Below, piece after piece: positions 7,534 through 10,000 of a stretch of 10,000 nucleotides of DNA. Position numbers and translations under genes: made by a program. The DNA lies in assembly GCA_020216785.1 (NCBI GenBank), contig JAIWNO010000090.1, forward strand, positions 1-10,000, read 5' to 3'. The notes beneath the pieces were generated by a model that saw only the letters and a program-made list of their open reading frames with translations, was not told where the DNA came from and made no database searches. Position 1 is the first letter of the stretch. Each line of letters begins with the position of its first letter. This stretch comes from Desulfomonile sp. Lineage in GTDB: Bacteria > Desulfobacterota > Desulfomonilia > Desulfomonilales > Desulfomonilaceae.

Positions 7534-8097
7534 TCACTCGACCGAGCGCAAAAGCTTGGCTTTGAGCCTGGAAGCCTCGTCCGAATTGTTTGACAGATGC
7601 GCAATTCGGCCGTCGGAACGCCTCCAGAGTACCTTGCTCCCCCAGATGTTCACCGCGTGGGCCTCAAAGGTCTCTTTGTCAGCCTCCTTGTCCCAGACGG
7701 GGGTCACTTGAAGGATTACGCCCTGGGGCACGCTCAATCCGAACTCGTCCTGATACGGGCCTTTTACGGGGCCCACAGCGTAATATCGGCCTCGTGAGAC
7801 AAAGTGGCGCTCCTGGGATTCGATTGCGCTGCGCACCGTCTCCACAGCCGTGGCGTCATTCTTGGCGAGCATGGGAGGCACGAGATAGTTGTATGCCAGC
7901 GTCCCAAGCAGGTAAGCGAACACAGCATTGACGATGAAGGTGGTAAGAGTTGCACGGAGCAGTTTCGCCTTTCGCCGGGAGTCCTCTCGGCTTAAATAGT
8001 AGAACCACGCGGCGTACAACGTCGGCGCGAACACGATGATCGCAAGACACAAATAGCAAAGTCCAAGGATGGAAAAGGTTACTACCTTTTGAAACAT
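7534..8097 (-). CDS. Two-TM membrane protein with a pilin-like extracytoplasmic domain
   Basis: The product has 187 residues. It shows two hydrophobic helices (about 5-33 and 51-73) separated by a basic loop (REDSRRKAKLLR), which puts the loop in the cytoplasm and the C-terminal part (about 78-187) outside the membrane. That domain begins with a helix (TAVETVRSAIESQERHF, residues 83-99), followed by SRGRYYAVG, a VPQGVILQVTP strand (123-133), an FEAHAVNIWGSKVLW pair (144-158) and DGRI (162-165). This is the order seen in the globular part of many bacterial type IV pilin-like proteins. There is no prepilin peptidase signal (no G-FTLIE), so it is not a true pilin. The start follows a strong GGAGGAGG (8104-8111). 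It lies 43 bases downstream of the helical-repeat gene, probably in one operon. Function unknown; similarity judged by eye. Confidence 0.75.
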   Translation of the reverse strand: MFQKVVTFSILGLCYLCLAIIVFAPTLYAAWFYYLSREDSRRKAKLLRATLTTFIVNAVFAYLLGTLAYNYLVPPMLAKNDATAVETVRSAIESQERHFVSRGRYYAVGPVKGPYQDEFGLSVPQGVILQVTPVWDKEADKETFEAHAVNIWGSKVLWRRSDGRIAHLSNNSDEASRLKAKLLRSVE

Positions 8098-8140
8098 ACC
8101 CCGCCTCCTCCGCAGGGTTCATCGAATTGCGCCGGGATCC

Positions 8141-8914
8141 TCACGCAGGTTCCTCCTGCACGTGCACGGCCTTGCGCTCAATGATCCGTCTGGCATGATC
8201 GAGCAGTACCGGGTCGAGATCGTTGCTCGCACACACTTCTTCCAAATCTTGCACCAGAAGGAATGTGAGCAGGCGCAGAGCGATGGAAAGCGGCGTGTAC
8301 GGATTGAGAGCCAGGACCTTTTTCACAGAGTAGCGGCTGATCCAACGTGGGTGCGAGTAGATCTCCTCGATCACCCGAGGTGATGTAGGCCGTGTGGCTG
8401 CGATGCGCACGACGTCCATCTCTGTAAGCCGGGGATTGTTAAGGAGTATCCCGATTACCCGCGGATCCTGGTCTTTGGCGATGCGCTTGATCATCTTGAA
8501 GTCAAGTTTGCGTGCCAACGACTTGCGCATTCCAAGCGGCACTTCTCGCAGGTCGGCGTCCAAGTGCGGTTGGTATTCGCTGTCTGTATCGCCCTCAGGC
8601 GGGAGGTCCATCAGGAGAGACACCACCTCATATTCGCAGAGGCGTTGAGCGGCCTCGACTAATTCTGACATGCGCGCTGTTCCCATTACCTGAGCGAATG
8701 TCCCTGACATGAGAAGACCGCTGTACACGTGCAGATAGTCGCTATGGCCCATGAGGGCCCTCTCTCTGATCGTCTTGATGATTCCTATTACTTCGTCGTT
8801 CGGAAGCGGCTTCAATCGGTCGGCCACGGCGTAGCTCCGTTGCTTGACGTCCCGTATGGCCGAGAGCCGAGCGAGAAGTCTATCCGCTTGGTATCCGGTC
8901 TCGTCCCAGTCCAT
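8141..8914 (-). CDS. Alpha-helical (HEAT/leucine-rich-variant-like) repeat protein, function unknown
   Basis: The product is 257 residues, soluble, with no signal peptide or TM segment. The C-terminal half (about 125-235) is a helical solenoid with short leucine-rich-variant-style units: KDQDPRVIGILLNNPRLTEM (147-166), ATRPTSPRVIEEIYSHPRWI (173-192) and LNPYTPLSIALRLLTFLLVQ (203-222), followed by DLEEVCAS. Such Pro-rich helical repeats usually bind other proteins. The N-terminal half is helical and unrecognised. The start has GGAG six bases upstream (8921-8924 region, minus strand). It is the first gene of a probable operon with the pilin-like gene and has an extended -10 promoter about 80 bases upstream. 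The neighbouring transporter fusion also contains a helical solenoid, which may be coincidence. Confidence 0.78.
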   Translation of the reverse strand: MDWDETGYQADRLLARLSAIRDVKQRSYAVADRLKPLPNDEVIGIIKTIRERALMGHSDYLHVYSGLLMSGTFAQVMGTARMSELVEAAQRLCEYEVVSLLMDLPPEGDTDSEYQPHLDADLREVPLGMRKSLARKLDFKMIKRIAKDQDPRVIGILLNNPRLTEMDVVRIAATRPTSPRVIEEIYSHPRWISRYSVKKVLALNPYTPLSIALRLLTFLLVQDLEEVCASNDLDPVLLDHARRIIERKAVHVQEEPA

Positions 8915-8994
8915 GTGATCTCCGACCGGGCGCCTCCACTACGCCGCATCCAATGAAACTTGATCTAATCCTCTGGCGCTTTGGCCTCGACGGT

Positions 8995-9003
8995 ATTATA
9001 CCA
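8995..9003 (-). promoter_or_regulatory. Extended -10 promoter of the helical-repeat/pilin-like operon
   Basis: The minus strand reads TGGTATAAT, a perfect extended -10 (TGnTATAAT). No good -35 is seen at 16-18 bases, as is common for extended -10 promoters. Transcription would start near 8988, with a leader of about 74 bases before the ATG at 8914. Confidence 0.55.
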
Positions 9004-9034
9004 AAACTTGCGGGATCACGGTTGGACGCGCAAA

Positions 9035-9051
9035 CGGCCGGAATTCGGCCG
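9035..9051. promoter_or_regulatory. Inverted repeat between divergent genes, possible operator
   Basis: CGGCCG-GAATT-CGGCCG has 6-base arms and lies about 35 bases upstream of the minus-strand extended -10. No T-tract of useful length follows on either strand, so a terminator is unlikely. GC-rich palindromes occur by chance in such DNA, so an operator role is only a suggestion. Confidence 0.3.
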
Positions 9052-9222
9052 AAACCTCCCCAAGAAAGACAATTGCCGTTTTCTTATTTCAAGGGGATTG
9101 TCGTCTGTTGATCCAAAATAACCCAATGGATACGGAGCTTGGTAGTGCCCGATCCGCTGCCCTTACAAAAAACCGCGGGATATGATATGCAGTCCAAAAG
9201 TGTGATGCGGGAAGGAAAAAGC

Positions 9223-9789
9223 ATGAAAATCGCCTTTGACATCGATGGCGTGGTGCTTAACTCAATTGAGGTTATACTTGAACACATCAACCGTGTGATG
9301 GGAAAGAATATCGTTATCGACGAGTTGGTCAGCTGGGAACTCGAAGATTTGGGCGTCGATTTCAAAACACTGTGGGCCGCTGTAGATTATATGTACCACC
9401 AGCCGCGGGTCGAACCATATCATGGGGCGCTCGAAACTCTCACGAAAATCCACCAGGAGACGGGAGAGCCTCTCTTGTTCATCACGGGACGGCGGGACCC
9501 CGAAACTGCTCTGCGGCAACTCCGGGCTCTTGACTGGAACGGGCACATGCCGGAGATAATCGTCACAGGCGGTACCAGGGACAAGCGCACTTATCTTCTT
9601 GACAATGCGGTGGATTTCATCATCGAGGACGATGTCCGCCACTTTCGCGATTATATCGAGGCAGGTGTTGGGGTGGGCCTCATGGTGAGACCGTGGAACC
9701 GGAAGGCTTCGGTCCCCGTGACCCGCCGGTTTGAGGGCTGGCACGACCTTTGGGAGTGGGTCCGAGAGGTGAAAAGCCTCGACGGCTGA
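9223..9789 (+). CDS. HAD-superfamily phosphatase, 5'-nucleotidase (NT5C/YqfW)-like
   Basis: The product has 188 residues and all four HAD motifs. Motif I is FDIDGVV with nucleophile Asp6 and acid/base Asp8. Motif II is LLFITGRRD with Thr88. Motif III is RDKRTYL with Lys121. Motif IV is FIIEDD with Asp136/Asp137. A short helical cap (residues 15-65) sits after motif I, as in small C1-type deoxyribonucleotidase-like members of this family. Expected activity is Mg2+-dependent hydrolysis of a phosphomonoester in the cytoplasm; the substrate cannot be read from sequence. I chose ATG 9223 because GGAAGG precedes it by a short spacer and motif I starts right after it. The frame is open back to GTG 9139, but those extra 28 residues look non-coding. 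The next gene begins 40 bases after the stop, suggesting co-transcription. Confidence 0.85.
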   Translation: MKIAFDIDGVVLNSIEVILEHINRVMGKNIVIDELVSWELEDLGVDFKTLWAAVDYMYHQPRVEPYHGALETLTKIHQETGEPLLFITGRRDPETALRQLRALDWNGHMPEIIVTGGTRDKRTYLLDNAVDFIIEDDVRHFRDYIEAGVGVGLMVRPWNRKASVPVTRRFEGWHDLWEWVREVKSLDG

Positions 9790-9829
9790 TCTCGACGGCC
9801 ATCGAGACAATTCCTCAGGGAGGAGGACG

Positions 9830-10000
9830 ATGGGCTTTTTCGGTAAGTTGTGGTCTGTCATTCGAGGTATGTTCATCAGGGCCGGCGATGATCTGGTGTC
9901 CGGAAGTCCGGAATCGATCCGGGCCACGTATGCGTCCGCCATCGACGAAGCGAAAAAGCGCTACAAGGAAATGGAAAGCGCTGTGGCAATGCTCGCCCGT
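9830..10000 (+). CDS. PspA/IM30-like membrane-associated protein (N-terminal 57 residues, cut by window edge)
   Basis: The visible 57 residues begin MGFFGKLWSVIRGMF, an amphipathic helix, followed by a charged helix with coiled-coil character (SPESIRATYASAIDEAKKRYKEMESAVAML). This matches the layout of PspA/Vipp1/IM30 proteins, which bind stressed membranes and form ESCRT-III-like assemblies: an MGxF start, a short amphipathic helix 0, then long coiled coils. A very strong GGGAGGAGG ribosome site lies at 9818-9826. It follows the HAD gene closely and is probably in the same operon. The rest of the gene is outside the window, so membership of this family rather than another coiled-coil protein is a judgement from the N-terminus. 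Confidence 0.65.
   Translation, partial: MGFFGKLWSVIRGMFIRAGDDLVSGSPESIRATYASAIDEAKKRYKEMESAVAMLAR

Larger units (their letters stand above)
8915..9222. other. Divergent promoter region
   Basis: This 308-base gap separates a leftward operon from a rightward one. It contains the leftward extended -10 and the CGGCCG inverted repeat. For the rightward genes I see only a weak candidate -10, TATGAT at 9181-9186, without a convincing -35; it would give a leader of about 30 bases. No gene is supported in the gap. The frame open from GTG 9139 is an upstream extension of the HAD gene. Confidence 0.5.

Noticed and set aside
7280..7537. 85-codon minus-strand frame overlapping the stop of the pilin-like gene
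   Set aside because: Starts at GTG without a ribosome site, no recognisable domain, and crosses the transporter-fusion promoter.
9068..9102. Spaced inverted repeat GACAAT ... ATTGTC
   Set aside because: Only six-base arms around a loop of over 20 bases; easily due to chance.
9262..9942. Minus-strand ORF of 226 residues over the HAD gene
   Set aside because: Antisense of a gene with all four HAD motifs, and it also overlaps the start of the PspA-like gene.

Overview
The window looks like chromosomal DNA from a GC-rich, Gram-negative environmental bacterium. Supporting signs are Sec-type signal peptides, strong GGAGG-type ribosome sites, sigma-70 and sigma-54 promoter elements, and a fused nucleotide-transporter-like/HEAT/cyclic-nucleotide-domain protein. 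I associate that architecture with Desulfobacterota and Nitrospirota-like lineages. The lineage is inference: there is no rRNA or other marker gene here. I saw no insertion sequence, tRNA, rRNA or CRISPR array.

Layout. (1) 1-3689, minus strand: the N-terminal 1229 residues of a very large secreted protein that runs off the left edge. It has a signal peptide, about 14 aromatic/glycine-rich repeats of roughly 65 residues, and then a different region of beta-propeller-like blades. (2) 3690-4579: an 890-base gap, AT-rich in its middle part. It holds a good sigma-54 (-24/-12) promoter pointing at the repeat-protein gene and two related palindromes 144 and 211 bases upstream of the predicted transcript start, which is where an enhancer-binding activator would sit. 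(3) 4580-7240, minus: an 886-residue membrane protein fusing an MFS/NTT-like transporter domain, a HEAT solenoid and a C-terminal cyclic-nucleotide-binding fold with altered ligand-pocket residues. It has its own sigma-70-like promoter. (4) 7534-8914, minus: a probable two-gene operon. The upstream gene encodes a soluble alpha-helical repeat protein; the downstream gene encodes a two-TM protein with a pilin-like extracytoplasmic domain. An extended -10 promoter lies upstream. (5) 9223-10000, plus, divergent: a HAD-superfamily (5'-nucleotidase/YqfW-like) phosphatase followed closely by the start of a PspA/IM30-like gene cut by the right edge.

How the genes may work together is inference. The minus-strand genes are envelope- or scaffold-type proteins rather than a metabolic pathway. 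The PspA-like gene suggests membrane maintenance on the opposite side of the divergent promoter region. The most notable items are the sigma-54-controlled repeat exoprotein and the sensor-like transporter fusion. The large plus-strand ORFs lying over the repeat-protein and transporter genes are antisense shadows.
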